A stretch of 64,000 bases of DNA from Azotobacter bryophylli (GTDB lineage: Bacteria; Pseudomonadota; Gammaproteobacteria; Pseudomonadales; Pseudomonadaceae): positions 1 to 64,000 of the forward strand of contig NZ_JBHRSJ010000006.1 in the NCBI RefSeq assembly GCF_042643485.1, read 5' to 3'. Shown here piece by piece: positions 29,904 to 40,000 of the stretch (within the stretch, counting starts at the first letter, position 1; each line of letters opens with the position of its first letter). The notes under the pieces were generated by a model, which worked only from the letters and a program-made list of their open reading frames with translations, ran no database searches and was not told the origin of the DNA. The translations under genes and the position numbers were made by a program.

Positions 29904-30851
29904 ATGAATGACGTCAAGCACTCGCGCCTGATCATCCTGGGTTCCGGCCCGGCCGGCTATACCGCCGCCGTCTATGCTGCTCGCGCCAATCTGAAGCCCC
30001 TGCTGATCACTGGCATCCAGCCCGGCGGCCAATTGACCACCACCACGGAAGTCGACAACTGGCCCGGCGACGTCGAAGGACTTACCGGCCCGACTCTCAT
30101 GGAGCGTATGCAGAAACATGCCGAGCGCTTCGATACCGAGATCGTCTACGACCACATTCATACCGCCAAGTTGCAGCAGCGGCCCTTCACCCTGGTCGGC
30201 GACAGCGGTACCTACACCTGCGACGCCCTGATCATCGCCACCGGAGCATCCGCCCAGTACCTCGGACTGCCTTCGGAAGAAGCCTTCTCCGGCAAGGGCG
30301 TTTCCGCTTGCGCCACCTGCGACGGATTCTTCTATCGCAACCAGGTGGTCTGCGTGGTAGGCGGCGGCAATACCGCCGTCGAGGAAGCCCTATATCTCTC
30401 CAACATCGCGAAGGAAGTGCACCTGATCCATCGGCGCGACAAGCTCCGCTCCGAGAAGATCCTGCAGGACAAGCTGTTCGAGAAAGCCCAGCACGGCAAC
30501 ATTCGCATTCACTGGAACCAGACCCTCGACGAGGTACTTGGCGATGCCTCCGGCGTCACCGGGGTTCGCCTGAAGAACACCCAAACCGGCGCGACCGAGG
30601 AATTGCAGCTGACCGGCGTCTTCATCGCCATCGGTCACAAGCCGAACACCGAGCTCTTCGAAGGCCAACTGGCCACGCGCGACGGTTATCTGGTCGTCAA
30701 GGGCGGCAATGCGGGAGATGCCACCGAAACCAGTATCGAGGGCGTGTTCGCGGCAGGCGACGTGGCAGACAATGTCTACCGTCAGGCCATCACCTCGGCC
30801 GGCGCCGGCTGTATGGCTGCGCTGGATGCCGAGAAGTTCCTGGACAATTGA
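29904..30851 (+). CDS. trxB: Thioredoxin reductase
   Basis: A 315-residue flavoprotein. FAD motif LIILGSGPAGYTAAVYAARANL is at residues 8-29, the redox-active CATC in GVSACATCDGFFYRN near residue 136, the NADPH motif VVGGGNTAVEEALYL near 153, and the C-terminal FAD motif FAAGDVADNVYRQAITSAGAGCMAALDAEKF. It reduces thioredoxin with NADPH. It begins the plus-strand row trxB-aat-bpt-infA. Confidence 0.97.
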   Translation: MNDVKHSRLIILGSGPAGYTAAVYAARANLKPLLITGIQPGGQLTTTTEVDNWPGDVEGLTGPTLMERMQKHAERFDTEIVYDHIHTAKLQQRPFTLVGDSGTYTCDALIIATGASAQYLGLPSEEAFSGKGVSACATCDGFFYRNQVVCVVGGGNTAVEEALYLSNIAKEVHLIHRRDKLRSEKILQDKLFEKAQHGNIRIHWNQTLDEVLGDASGVTGVRLKNTQTGATEELQLTGVFIAIGHKPNTELFEGQLATRDGYLVVKGGNAGDATETSIEGVFAAGDVADNVYRQAITSAGAGCMAALDAEKFLDN

Positions 30852-30894
30852 AACCCATGGCGGACTGAGTCCGCCCTCCTCTATCGGTCCCGCC

Positions 30895-31575
30895 ATGCTG
30901 ACCTGGCTGCAACGCGACAGTTCGAGCTTCCCTCCCCTGGACAGGGCCCTACGCGAACCCAATGGCCTCCTGGCAGCCGGTGGCGACCTCTCCGTCGAAC
31001 GCCTGATCCGAGCCTACCGCCACGGCTGCTTCCCCTGGTATCAGGAGGGACAGCCGCTGCTCTGGTGGTCTCCCGATCCGCGCACCGTGCTTTTCCCCGA
31101 CGAATTGCATCTCTCCCGTAGCTTGCGCAAGACCCTGCGCCAGAACATCTTCCAAGTCACCTTCGACCGGGATTTTGCCACTGTAATCCGGGCCTGCGCT
31201 GCTCCACGCGATTACACCGATGGAACCTGGATCACCCCGGAGATGCAGTCTGCCTATTTGGAGCTGCACAGACGGGGCATCGCCCACTCAGTGGAAGTCT
31301 GGCAAGACGGAACACTGGTCGGGGGCCTATATGGCTTGGCGATGGGGCGACTATTCTTCGGCGAATCCATGTTCAGCCGAACGGACAACGCATCGAAGGT
31401 TGGCTTCGCGACCTTGGTGGCGCGACTCAAGGAGTGGGGATTCGTCCTGATCGACTGCCAGATGCCCACTCAGCACCTGCACAGCCTGGGGGCCCGGGAG
31501 ATCTCCCGCAGTCAATTCGCCGATTATCTGCGGCGTTACCTCGATTGCCCTAGCGCCGCTGATTGGCTTGCCTAG
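30895..31575 (+). CDS. aat: Leucyl/phenylalanyl-tRNA-protein transferase
   Basis: A 226-residue protein with the Aat signatures PNGLLAAGGDLSVERLIRAYRHGCFPWY, LLWWSPDPRTVLFPDELHLSRSLRK and GESMFSRTDNASKVGF. It puts Leu or Phe on N-terminal Arg/Lys of proteins to mark them for ClpS-ClpA degradation. The start MLTWLQRDSSSFPPL at 30895 was chosen over an upstream in-frame start inside trxB. The clpA and clpS genes, its pathway partners, lie 1.2 to 3.4 kb away on the other strand. Confidence 0.96.
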   Translation: MLTWLQRDSSSFPPLDRALREPNGLLAAGGDLSVERLIRAYRHGCFPWYQEGQPLLWWSPDPRTVLFPDELHLSRSLRKTLRQNIFQVTFDRDFATVIRACAAPRDYTDGTWITPEMQSAYLELHRRGIAHSVEVWQDGTLVGGLYGLAMGRLFFGESMFSRTDNASKVGFATLVARLKEWGFVLIDCQMPTQHLHSLGAREISRSQFADYLRRYLDCPSAADWLA

Positions 31576-31653
31576 AAGAGGCCCGCAGCCTGGCATACAC
31601 TGATCGAAGACTACTGAAGACTTCAGTAGCCAGGGCTATTCAGAGGGTTGACC

Positions 31654-32361
31654 ATGACCGAGCTGGCTCGCCTTAAGTTCTATGCCACTCAACCGCATGC
31701 CTGCAGCTATCTGCCCGAAGAGCAGGCTACCACCCTGTTCCTCGACCCCAGTCAGCCAATGGATGTGCACGTCTACGCCGAACTGTCGGACATGGGATTT
31801 CGACGCAGTGGCGACCATCTTTATCGCCCCCACTGCCAGCAGTGCAACGCCTGCATCCCGGCCCGGATTCCAGCTGCCGACTTCATCCCGAACCGGCAGC
31901 AGCGGAAGATCCTGAGACGCAATCAGGCCCTCCGTGTGCGGGCCGTGCGGCCGACCTTTAACGATGAATACTACAGGCTGTATGCACGCTATATCGAACG
32001 ACGGCATTCAGACGGAGACATGTATCCGCCCAGCCGCGACCAGTTCTCGACCTTTCTGGTCCGTGATCTGCCCTTTTCGCGCTTCTACGAGTTTCGCGAA
32101 AACGAACGGCTCATGGCCGTCGCGGTAACCGACGTCCTACCGAACGGGCTCTCGGCGGTCTATACCTTTTACGACCCCGACGAAGAACATCGCAGCCTCG
32201 GACGCTATTGTATTCTCTGGCAGGTTCACGAAGCGGCGAGGCTCGGCTTGCAAGCTGTCTATCTGGGCTACTGGATCAAAAACTGTCGGAAGATGAACTA
32301 CAAAACCCAATATCGTCCGATAGAACTATTGGTGAATCAGCGCTGGATTACCTTGACGTGA
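31654..32361 (+). CDS. bpt: Aspartate/glutamate leucyltransferase (Bpt)
   Basis: A 235-residue arginyltransferase-like enzyme. Family features seen: [18 protein letters not shown], the cysteine motif [17 protein letters not shown], and [18 protein letters not shown] near the C-terminus. It adds leucine to N-terminal Asp or Glu, feeding the same N-degron route as Aat. The ATG at 31654 is preceded by an imperfect ribosome site (AGAGGG). A GTG or TTG just upstream is possible. Confidence 0.95.
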
Positions 32362-32464
32362 GCGCTGGTGGCGTTATTGGCTATTTTCAGGCACAATGCA
32401 CGCCGTTTTTGCTCGCGCGCCAGCTGCGCTGAGCCATTCAACTGTATCCCGAGGGCTTTACTGC

Positions 32465-32683
32465 ATGTCGAAAGAAGACAGCTTCGAGATGGAAGGCACT
32501 GTCGTCGACACCCTGCCCAACACCATGTTCCGCGTGGAGTTGGAAAATGGGCATGTCGTTACCGCGCATATCTCCGGCAAGATGCGCAAGAATTACATCC
32601 GTATCCTCACCGGCGACAAGGTGCGGGTCGAGCTGACGCCTTACGATCTCAGCAAGGGTCGCATCACTTACCGCGCCCGCTAA
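32465..32683 (+). CDS. infA: Translation initiation factor IF-1
   Basis: A 72-residue OB-fold protein, [53 protein letters not shown]..., the typical IF-1. Codon 7 onwards matches the family throughout. It has its own terminator at 32702. Confidence 0.98.
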
Positions 32684-32701
32684 GCTGACTGTGACCATAA
32701 T

Positions 32702-32729
32702 GAAAACGCCCGGCATGCCGGGCGTTTTC
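32702..32729. terminator. Bidirectional terminator between infA and clpA
   Basis: GAAAACGCCCGGC-AT-GCCGGGCGTTTTC is a perfect 13-base stem with T-rich flanks on both strands. It serves the convergent infA and clpA genes. Confidence 0.92.
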
Positions 32730-32747
32730 ATTTACAGCTTCAGAAAT

Positions 32748-35018
32748 TCAAGCCATTTCTGCCGTGGTCTCGTATTCGAAGAAGAGCTCTCCATCCTTGA
32801 GATCGATATGCACTACGCCACCATGTTCGGCCAATTCCCCGAATAGAATTTCCTCGGCGAGCGGCCGCTTGATCTTGTCCTGAATCAGGCGCGCCATGGG
32901 CCGCGCGCCCATCTGCGCATCATAACCATGCTCAGCAAGCCAGCCGCGCGCCTCGTCACTGACATCCAACTGGACCCGCTTGTCTTCCAGTTGCGCCTGC
33001 AGCTCGGTTAGGAACTTGTCGACGATACTCTTGATGACTTCGTGACTCAGTCGGCCAAACTGGATGATGGTATCGAGACGGTTGCGGAACTCGGGCGTGA
33101 AGCTCTTCTTGATCACCTCCATCGCATCGGAGGAGTGATCCTGAAGAGTGAAGCCGATCGATGCCCGCGCCGCCGTTTCCGCACCAGCATTGGTGGTCAT
33201 GATCAAAATGACGCTACGGAAGTCCGCCTTGCGCCCGTTGTTATCAGTCAGCGTGCCATGATCCATGACCTGCAGGAGCAGGTTGAATACCTCCGGATGC
33301 GCTTTCTCGATCTCATCGAGCAGCAGAACGCAATGCGGCTGCTTGGTGATCGCCTCGGTCAGTAGACCGCCCTGATCGAAGCCAACATACCCGGGAGGAG
33401 CGCCGATCAGCCGCGAAACGGTATGTCGTTCCATGTACTCGGACATATCGAAACGGACCAGCTCGACCCCCAACGCCTTGGCCAACTGCCGTGCAACCTC
33501 GGTCTTGCCCACACCAGTAGGACCGGCGAAGAGGAAAGAACCGACCGGCTTATCCGGCGACTTGAGCCCTGCGCGCGACAGCTTGATGGCGGTAGACAAG
33601 GAATCGATTGCGGCGTCCTGACCAAAGACGGTCAGTTTGAGATCCCGCTCGAGATTGCGCAGCAGCTCCTTATCAGAACTGGACACATGCTTCGGCGGAA
33701 TGCGGGCAATCTTGGCTACGATTTCTTCGACCTGCGGCACCTCGATACGCTTGACACGCCGCTCCTCCGGTTGCAAGCGCTGATAGGCACCCGCCTCATC
33801 AATTACATCGATAGCCTTATCTGGCATATGACGGTCGTTGATGTAACGCGATGCCAGCTCGGCGGCAGCTCGCAGGGACTCATCGCTGTATTCGATGGCA
33901 TGATGCTGCTCGAAGCGGCCTTTGAGCCCCCGCAGAATGCCGACCGTATCCTCGACCGATGGCTCGACGACATCGACCTTCTGGAAACGCCGAGCCAAAG
34001 CCCGATCCTTCTCGAAGATACCGCGAAACTCCTGAAAAGTAGTCGATCCAATGCAGCGGATTTCGCCAGATGAAAGAAGCGGCTTCAGTAAGTTCGAAGC
34101 ATCCATCACGCCACCAGATGCCGCTCCAGCACCGATGATGGTATGAATCTCATCGATGAAGAGAATGGCGTGAGGCTTCTTGCGCAACTCATTGAGAAGG
34201 GCCTTAAAGCGCTTCTCGAAATCACCGCGGTACTTGGTGCCCGCCAGCAGAGCCCCCAGGTCGAGGGAGTACACGACGCTGTGAGCGAGCAGATCCGGCA
34301 CCTGATTATCGACGATGCGCTTGGCAAGCCCTTCGGCAATCGCCGTCTTGCCGACCCCAGCCTCACCGACCAGCAGCGGATTGTTCTTGCGGCGCCGAGC
34401 AAGGATCTGAGCAACGCGCTCCACCTCATTCTCCCGACCAACAAGCGGGTCGATGCGTCCCTGACGAGCCAACTCGTTCAGGTTGCTGGCATAGGCTTCC
34501 AAAGGATGCCCGGCCGATGAAGACTCTCCTGCTTCCTCATCCTGCATATCCTGCTCACCATCCGGATGATCACCATGCCCTGGTACCTTGGAGATACCAT
34601 GGGCGATATAGTTCACCACATCGATGCGTGCCACATTTTGCTGTTTGAGCAGGAAGACGGCCTGGCTTTCCTGTTCGCTGAAGATCGCCACCAGCACATT
34701 GGCACCGGTGACCTCTCGCTTGCCCGAACTCTGCACATGGAATACTGCGCGCTGCAGAACCCGCTGAAACCCCAGAGTCGGCTGAGTTTCACGCTCCTCA
34801 TCATGATGAGGGATTAAAGGTGTCGTGGAATCGATGAATTCCTGAAGATCATGGCGAAGCCTGTCCAGATTCGCGCCACAGGCTCTCAAGACGGTGGCCG
34901 CGGCTTCGTTGTCCAGCAGCGCCAGCAAGAGATGCTCCACGGTCATGAACTCATGACGCTTTGCGCGAGCCTCCTTGAAGGCCAGATTGAGTGTGACTTC
35001 GAGCTCACGGTTCAACAT
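32748..35018 (-). CDS. clpA: ATP-dependent Clp protease ATP-binding subunit ClpA
   Basis: A 756-residue AAA+ unfoldase. The N-terminal ClpS-binding repeat domain is followed by AAA-1 with Walker A GEAGVGKTAIAEGLA (near residue 215), then AAA-2 with Walker A GPTGVGKTEVARQLA (near 500) and Walker B CVLLLDEIEKAHPEVFN. It unfolds substrates for ClpP. It lies 29 bases downstream of clpS. Confidence 0.97.
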   Translation of the reverse strand: MLNRELEVTLNLAFKEARAKRHEFMTVEHLLLALLDNEAAATVLRACGANLDRLRHDLQEFIDSTTPLIPHHDEERETQPTLGFQRVLQRAVFHVQSSGKREVTGANVLVAIFSEQESQAVFLLKQQNVARIDVVNYIAHGISKVPGHGDHPDGEQDMQDEEAGESSSAGHPLEAYASNLNELARQGRIDPLVGRENEVERVAQILARRRKNNPLLVGEAGVGKTAIAEGLAKRIVDNQVPDLLAHSVVYSLDLGALLAGTKYRGDFEKRFKALLNELRKKPHAILFIDEIHTIIGAGAASGGVMDASNLLKPLLSSGEIRCIGSTTFQEFRGIFEKDRALARRFQKVDVVEPSVEDTVGILRGLKGRFEQHHAIEYSDESLRAAAELASRYINDRHMPDKAIDVIDEAGAYQRLQPEERRVKRIEVPQVEEIVAKIARIPPKHVSSSDKELLRNLERDLKLTVFGQDAAIDSLSTAIKLSRAGLKSPDKPVGSFLFAGPTGVGKTEVARQLAKALGVELVRFDMSEYMERHTVSRLIGAPPGYVGFDQGGLLTEAITKQPHCVLLLDEIEKAHPEVFNLLLQVMDHGTLTDNNGRKADFRSVILIMTTNAGAETAARASIGFTLQDHSSDAMEVIKKSFTPEFRNRLDTIIQFGRLSHEVIKSIVDKFLTELQAQLEDKRVQLDVSDEARGWLAEHGYDAQMGARPMARLIQDKIKRPLAEEILFGELAEHGGVVHIDLKDGELFFEYETTAEMA

Positions 35019-35047
35019 AGCTTCACCTCATACCCAAGCGGTCGGCA

Positions 35048-35410
35048 TTAACCGTCCTTCTCGATCTCACAGAGCAGCGGATGCTGGCACTCCCTTGCGT
35101 ACTGATTGGCCTGCATGGCCTTGGTTTCCGCAATATCACGAGTAAACATTCCACATACTGCCCGTCCCTCTGTATGGACAGTCAGCATGACCTTTGTTGC
35201 CAGCTCGCGGTTAAGGTTGAAAATCTTCTCTAGTACTTCGACCACGAAATCCATTGGTGTGTAGTCGTCGTTGAACATTACCACCTTGTACATCGGTGGT
35301 ACCTGCAACTCCGGCCTGGCTTCCTTCACGACCAGATCGAAGGAGTCGTCCTCATGCACATCGGGGCGATCCTGATTGAATGTTAGTCGAATCTGACTGC
35401 TTGCGAACAT
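35048..35410 (-). CDS. clpS: ClpS adaptor protein
   Basis: A 120-residue N-recognin. The core is PPMYKVVMFNDDYTPMDFVVEVLEKIFNLNRELATKVMLTVHTEGRAVCGMFTRDIAETK, with the NDDYTPM motif that grips N-terminal destabilising residues. It delivers N-degron substrates, including those made by Aat and Bpt, to ClpA. The start MFASSQIRL at 35410 excludes an 87-residue upstream extension that crosses the divergent promoter region. Confidence 0.96.
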   Translation of the reverse strand: MFASSQIRLTFNQDRPDVHEDDSFDLVVKEARPELQVPPMYKVVMFNDDYTPMDFVVEVLEKIFNLNRELATKVMLTVHTEGRAVCGMFTRDIAETKAMQANQYARECQHPLLCEIEKDG

Positions 35411-35633
35411 GGCTGGGAGAAAGCTTCCGGTTGGACGAGTACGATAGTAGTGGATTGAACCGCCTGGACGGACAAGTACAGCATTGCCTTGACTATCGGC
35501 CAAACGATGATAAAAACAAGGGATGTCCGTAAGGGCATCAGAGGTTCCGTACGCTCGTCCAACCTGGTCGTTCGTGCACGGAACGTAATGGATGATACTC
35601 CAGGAGATGGAGTCTTTGCAGAGGGACGACGGC

Positions 35634-35906
35634 ATGCTTAGCGGTAAGGTCAAATGGTTCAATAACGCCAAGGGCTACGGATTCATAGTGGCAGATGGAC
35701 GCAGCGAGGATCTGTTCGCCCATTATTCAGCCATTCAGATGGACGGCTATAAAACCCTGAAAGCAGGCCAGGCCGTGAATTTTGAACTCTTGCAAGGCCC
35801 CAAGGGCCTACACGCGATCAACATTCGCCCCTGCTCTACCAGCGCCGACGCTCCGGCCATGATCGGCGAAGAACAGCCATCGGCCGCCGACACGAGCGAC
35901 ATCTGA
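35634..35906 (+). CDS. cspD: Cold-shock-like protein CspD
   Basis: A 90-residue protein. The cold-shock domain has GKVKWFNNAKGYGFIVADGRSEDLFAHYSAI (RNP1 KGYGFI) and a short hydrophilic C-terminal tail, as in CspD, an inhibitor of replication in resting cells. It is divergent from clpS, the usual neighbourhood. The start at 35634 gives the standard MLSGKVKWF; AGGGACGACGGC lies just upstream. Confidence 0.95.
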   Translation: MLSGKVKWFNNAKGYGFIVADGRSEDLFAHYSAIQMDGYKTLKAGQAVNFELLQGPKGLHAINIRPCSTSADAPAMIGEEQPSAADTSDI

Positions 35907-35918
35907 ATAAAGGAAAAC

Positions 35919-35948
35919 AAAAAAGCCGGTCATGGACCGGCCTTTTTC
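35919..35948 (+). terminator. Terminator after cspD
   Basis: AAAAAGCCGGTC-AT-GGACCGGCCTTTTT-type hairpin, 12 bases after the stop codon, with A- and T-runs on either side. It marks the end of the conserved core block in this window. Confidence 0.88.
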
Positions 35949-36473
35949 TGGCTAAAAGCCGCATTCTGCGCAGGCTTCGCTACTGAATACTTTCCTAGCC
36001 CACACTTTAGCCCACACTTTGGACTGAGTGTGGGTACTTATTGGATGTCATGCTGGCGCTGGCGAATTTGCCTCGGCGATTCAGCGCCCCTCACCAGGCA
36101 AAGGCCGGGCTGATCCCCAGGCGTGAGTAATTCGCTTCGGTCTACCCTTCCGCACCTCAGTAAAAACCGAGTGCGGTTATGACGACTGCCTGGTCTATTC
36201 TCAACCGCTCGCAACCCCATACAAGCGCCTTTGGATATCGGCCAAATTTTCGGCCGATCTTTCAGGGGCGCCGATGTGATCCACACCGGCCTGACCCCGG
36301 CCTGTTTCGGTGGATACCGCGCTGGATACCACCGCTGGATACCGGCAATTGGCATGGCGATCGGCGCTTGCGTAGAAAGTGCATGAGGTCTCGGTATTGG
36401 CCGATGTGGCTCGCTCCCCGACTTGCTTGGGGGTATCCCGCGGAGATGCTGCCGAGGCCTCTCCCTCCCACCC
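35949..36473. other. Gene-free junction region with short repeats
   Basis: These 525 bases hold no convincing gene. CCCACACT occurs twice (35999-36006, 36011-36018). The second copy pairs with AGTGTGGG (36027-36034) as an 8-base perfect hairpin with an 8-base loop. TGGATACC repeats lie at 36311-36343. It is the transition from core genes to accessory DNA and a reasonable place for an old insertion boundary. Confidence 0.5.
36311..36343. repeat. Three TGGATACC direct repeats
   Basis: TGGATACC occurs at 36311-36318, 36323-36330 and 36336-36343, with 12- and 13-base periods. Each copy is followed by a short CG-rich spacer. The array is in a gene-free stretch; its role is unknown. Confidence 0.6.
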
Positions 36474-36698
36474 CTAGGCCAGCGTAGTGCCAGCAACTTG
36501 CGAACCGCAGAGCCAGCCATCCATCCAGCGGCGAACACGCAGCTCAGGGCGTAGCGCCTCCCGCCAACTGGCGCCCCGGTAACGACGCATCTTCACCGTC
36601 TGCCACTTCAAGCCACGCTCGGCTGCCCATTGGCTGGCCGGCAGGGTTTTCTCGCCCAGGGTCACCGGCATCTCTGCCGCGCAGATCGTGTCTCGCAT
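36474..36698 (-). CDS. Small phage-type protein
   Basis: A 74-residue basic protein (MRDTICAAEMPVTLGEKTLPASQWAAERGLKWQTVKMRRYRGASWREALRPELR...). The central part looks like a small helix-turn-helix reading head (ASQWAAERGLKWQTVKMRRYRG), a type I associate with pseudomonad prophages and integrative elements. GAGGTGG lies 7 bases before the ATG. It has no phage neighbours on this side, so it may be a leftover or the far end of the element whose integrase is at 62935. Confidence 0.6.
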   Translation of the reverse strand: MRDTICAAEMPVTLGEKTLPASQWAAERGLKWQTVKMRRYRGASWREALRPELRVRRWMDGWLCGSQVAGTTLA

Positions 36699-36889
36699 TT
36701 CGCCACCTCGCTCCGTGTTCTGGAGCGGATGACGCTATGTGACTTGCGCAAGAGCAATAGTGGGCTGCGCTGGTTAGGTCGGCTGGTGATGGTGCCTTGG
36801 GGCAATAGTGGTAGGGCGTGCCGAAGTGAGCCAAGAAGGCGTCCGGCAGAGAACAGCCAAAAGCGGACATCGAGTGCCTAGGAAATCCG

Positions 36890-36916
36890 GGAAGATTCAA
36901 GCCATTTGAATCTTCC
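36890..36916. repeat. Perfect inverted repeat upstream of the helicase gene
   Basis: GGAAGATTCAA (36890-36900) and TTGAATCTTCC (36906-36916) are perfect 11-base arms around GCCAT. There is no T-run, so it is not an ordinary terminator. It lies in the 388-base gene-free gap between the small phage-type gene and the helicase gene, 170 bases before the helicase start. An operator or an insertion scar are both possible. Confidence 0.65.
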
Positions 36917-37086
36917 TATCCGACAGCGCGTCTGGAAACGTCAACATAGACACTTGGCCACTCGCCACCACCTACCAACGACAGCTACGATGAGGCGATG
37001 TAGGGAAGTGCGCGTCAAGGGAGGGCCTGACGCGAGAGTCTTCCACGTCCTGGACTCTGTACCAGGCTTAGGACAAGGAGAAAGGC

Positions 37087-40000
37087 ATGAGCGACGAGGT
37101 CATCGAGCAGCCCGGCAGCAAGCTGCCTCAGGATACCCATGCTATAGCTCACTCCACGGAGCCTACGCAGACCAAGACTGTTCAAGTTCACGCCGCCCTT
37201 GTCGCCAAGCTGAACCTGGCTGACTTCCAGAACTCGGTACCGGTAATCCGGGAGCTTCGCCTGGTCAATGACACTGACCAAAAGTACACCGATCTTGAGC
37301 TTCAACTCACTTCCGACCCTCTGGTTTTCAAAACGAAGACATGGCACATCGATGCGCTCAGCCCGGGCACATTCCTCCCTATTCCAGGACTCGACCTCCA
37401 GATCGATGGTGCGCTGCTGGCTCGGCTGAGTGAGGCTGAATACGCTGCGGTCGTCTTTACCCTGACAGCGAAGGGCGCCGATGAAGAGGGACGACAGGAG
37501 GTTGCTCGGCAGGAGATTAGTCTGGAGCTACTTCCTCGCAACCAATGGGGTGGCCTCTCCCATCTTCCGGAGATGACGGCAGCCTTTGTCCAGCCCAATG
37601 ATATTGCTATTGAACGACTGCTGAAAAAGGCTGCCGAATTGCTTCGGGCGCAAGACAAAGATCCTGCACTCAACGGCTATTCCGGTGGATCCGCGCATGC
37701 ATGGGAGATCGCCTCGGCAATCTGGGCTGCGGTTGCATCGTATACGTTGGACTATGCCCTTCCCCCGGCAAGCTTTGAACAGTCCGGCCAGAAAGTGCGA
37801 GGCCCCAGCCACATTCTGGAAAGTGGCCTCGGTACGTGCCTCGACCTGTCCTTACTTTTCTGTGCGGCGCTGGAGCAGGCCGGGCTCAATCCACTGCTGG
37901 TATTCACTAAAGGGCATGCCTTCACTGGTTTCTGGCTCAAGGCGGAAGAGTTTTCAAACAGTGCCGTAGATGACATCACGGCACTGCGTAAACGCATCAA
38001 GCTCAATGAGCTGAAACTCTTTGAAACCACACTCGTTACACAGCCGAGTATCCCTCCGTTTTCCTATGCCATCGAGCGAGGTGCACAGCATCTTGCCGAG
38101 GGCCAAGAACATGCCTTCGAGTTGGCTCTGGATATTCGGCGATCCCGCCTACAGCGCATCAAACCACTGGCCAGCGGGGATACTTCAGCGGTCGCCCCCC
38201 AACAAAATGATGGTAAGGCAGCTAGTGGCCAGGAGCTGATAATCGAGCTGCCGCCGGCTCTGCCTGATGAAGTACCTGCCGAGATTGATGTCACCTCGCT
38301 CGATCCCAAGGATCGATTGGCACGCTGGCAGAGAAAGCTCCTCGACCTCTCCCTGCGCAACAACCTACTGAACTTCAAAGCCGGGAAGAAAGCGGTTCGA
38401 CTGGAGGCACCAGATCCTGGCGCGCTGGAGGATATTCTTGCCAGTGGTCAGCAGATCAAGCTGCATACCCGCCCAGACTTGATGGATGGTTCTGATCCCC
38501 GCGATCAGGCACTGCACGAAGAGCGTGAGCGCGAAGACGTCAGGCGACAGCATGCTCTGGATGCCCTTAAGCAGCGAGAAGTGTTCGTTGGCCTGCCCGA
38601 AGCAGAACTCGAGTCGCGCCTGACGGAGCTCTATCGGGGAGCTCGGACAAACCTGCAGGAAGGTGGCTCCAATACTCTGTTCCTGGCACTGGGATTCCTG
38701 ACCTGGACACGAGAAGGAAAGAAGGACCAACGCTATCGCGCGCCACTGATTCTGGTGCCCGTAACCCTTGAGCGAAAAAGCGCACGCTCAGGATTCACTC
38801 TGGTACTGCATGATGATGAACCGCGCTTCAACCCGACGCTGCAGGAAATGCTTCGACAGGACTTCGAGCTCAACCTCGGCGTAGTCGAAGGCGAGCTGCC
38901 TAAAGACGAGGCTGGCCTGGATGTCGCTGCGATCTGGCGTACCGTAGCTCACGCCATCAAGGACATCAAAGGGTGGGAGATTAGCGAAGACGTCGTGCTC
39001 TCTATGTTCTCGTTCGCCAAATACCTGATGTGGAAAGACCTCTCGGAGCGCTCGGAAGCGCTTCGGCAAAGCCCTGTGGTACGGCACCTGCTGGATACCC
39101 CTCGCGATGCATTCAATGGCAGCGGTGGCACTTTCCCGGATGAGCGGAAACTGGATGCCGAGTACAGCCCACAGAAAGTCTTCTGCCCCCTCCCCTCCGA
39201 CTCGTCGCAGCTGTCTGCGGTGCTGTCTGCTGCTCAGGGGCGTGATTTCGTTCTGATCGGGCCACCGGGCACCGGTAAGAGCCAAACAATCGTGAACATG
39301 ATTGCCCAGTTCATCGCGCAGCAGAAACGGGTGCTCTTTGTCTCTGAAAAGATCGCCGCACTGGACGTGGTGTACCGTCGACTGAGGGAAGTCGGCCTGG
39401 GCGAATTTTGTCTTGAGGTGCACTCGAGCAAGTCCAAAAAAACGGAAGTTCTCTCACAGCTTCATTCTGCCTGGGAGGCACGCGGCACCTCAGATGCCGC
39501 GACCTGGCAGATGGAGGCCCAGCGGCTCCAGAGCCTGCGGGAAAATCTGAACCTCTACGTTGAGCGCCTGCATGAGCGCTACCCCAATGGGTACTCGATT
39601 TACGATGCCATCGGCGTTGTCATCAGCAACAAGGATCTGCCCCTGATCGGACTGAGCTGGGGCTCGCACCTACAGCATCAGCCCTCCGACATGTTCGCCA
39701 TGCGCGAGGCGGCTGACCGCCTGGAAGTCAATGCACACGCTGTTGGCCTCAACGCGTTGGCCAGCCATCCCCTGCACCTGATCGGCAACAATGACTGGTC
39801 ACCCACCTGGCAACAGCAGGTCATCGATGCGGCACGTGAGCTCATTCCATCCATTCGCACTGTCGAGAAGGCCAATGAGCGCTATGCCCAGATGGCAGGC
39901 CTACCCTCGTTGCCGTCCAATGCCACCACACTCCAGGGGCTATCGGTACTCGCCAAGATTCTCCCGCTCGCTGCGGGGCAAGACTGGCGCTTCGTGCTGC

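Noticed and set aside
36038..36538. 166-residue minus-strand frame in the junction region
   Set aside because: Crosses direct repeats and has no family pattern or ribosome site; treated as non-coding.
36544..36900. 118-residue minus-strand frame upstream of the phage-type gene
   Set aside because: Changes character along its length and overlaps the better-supported 74-residue gene in another frame; no ribosome site.
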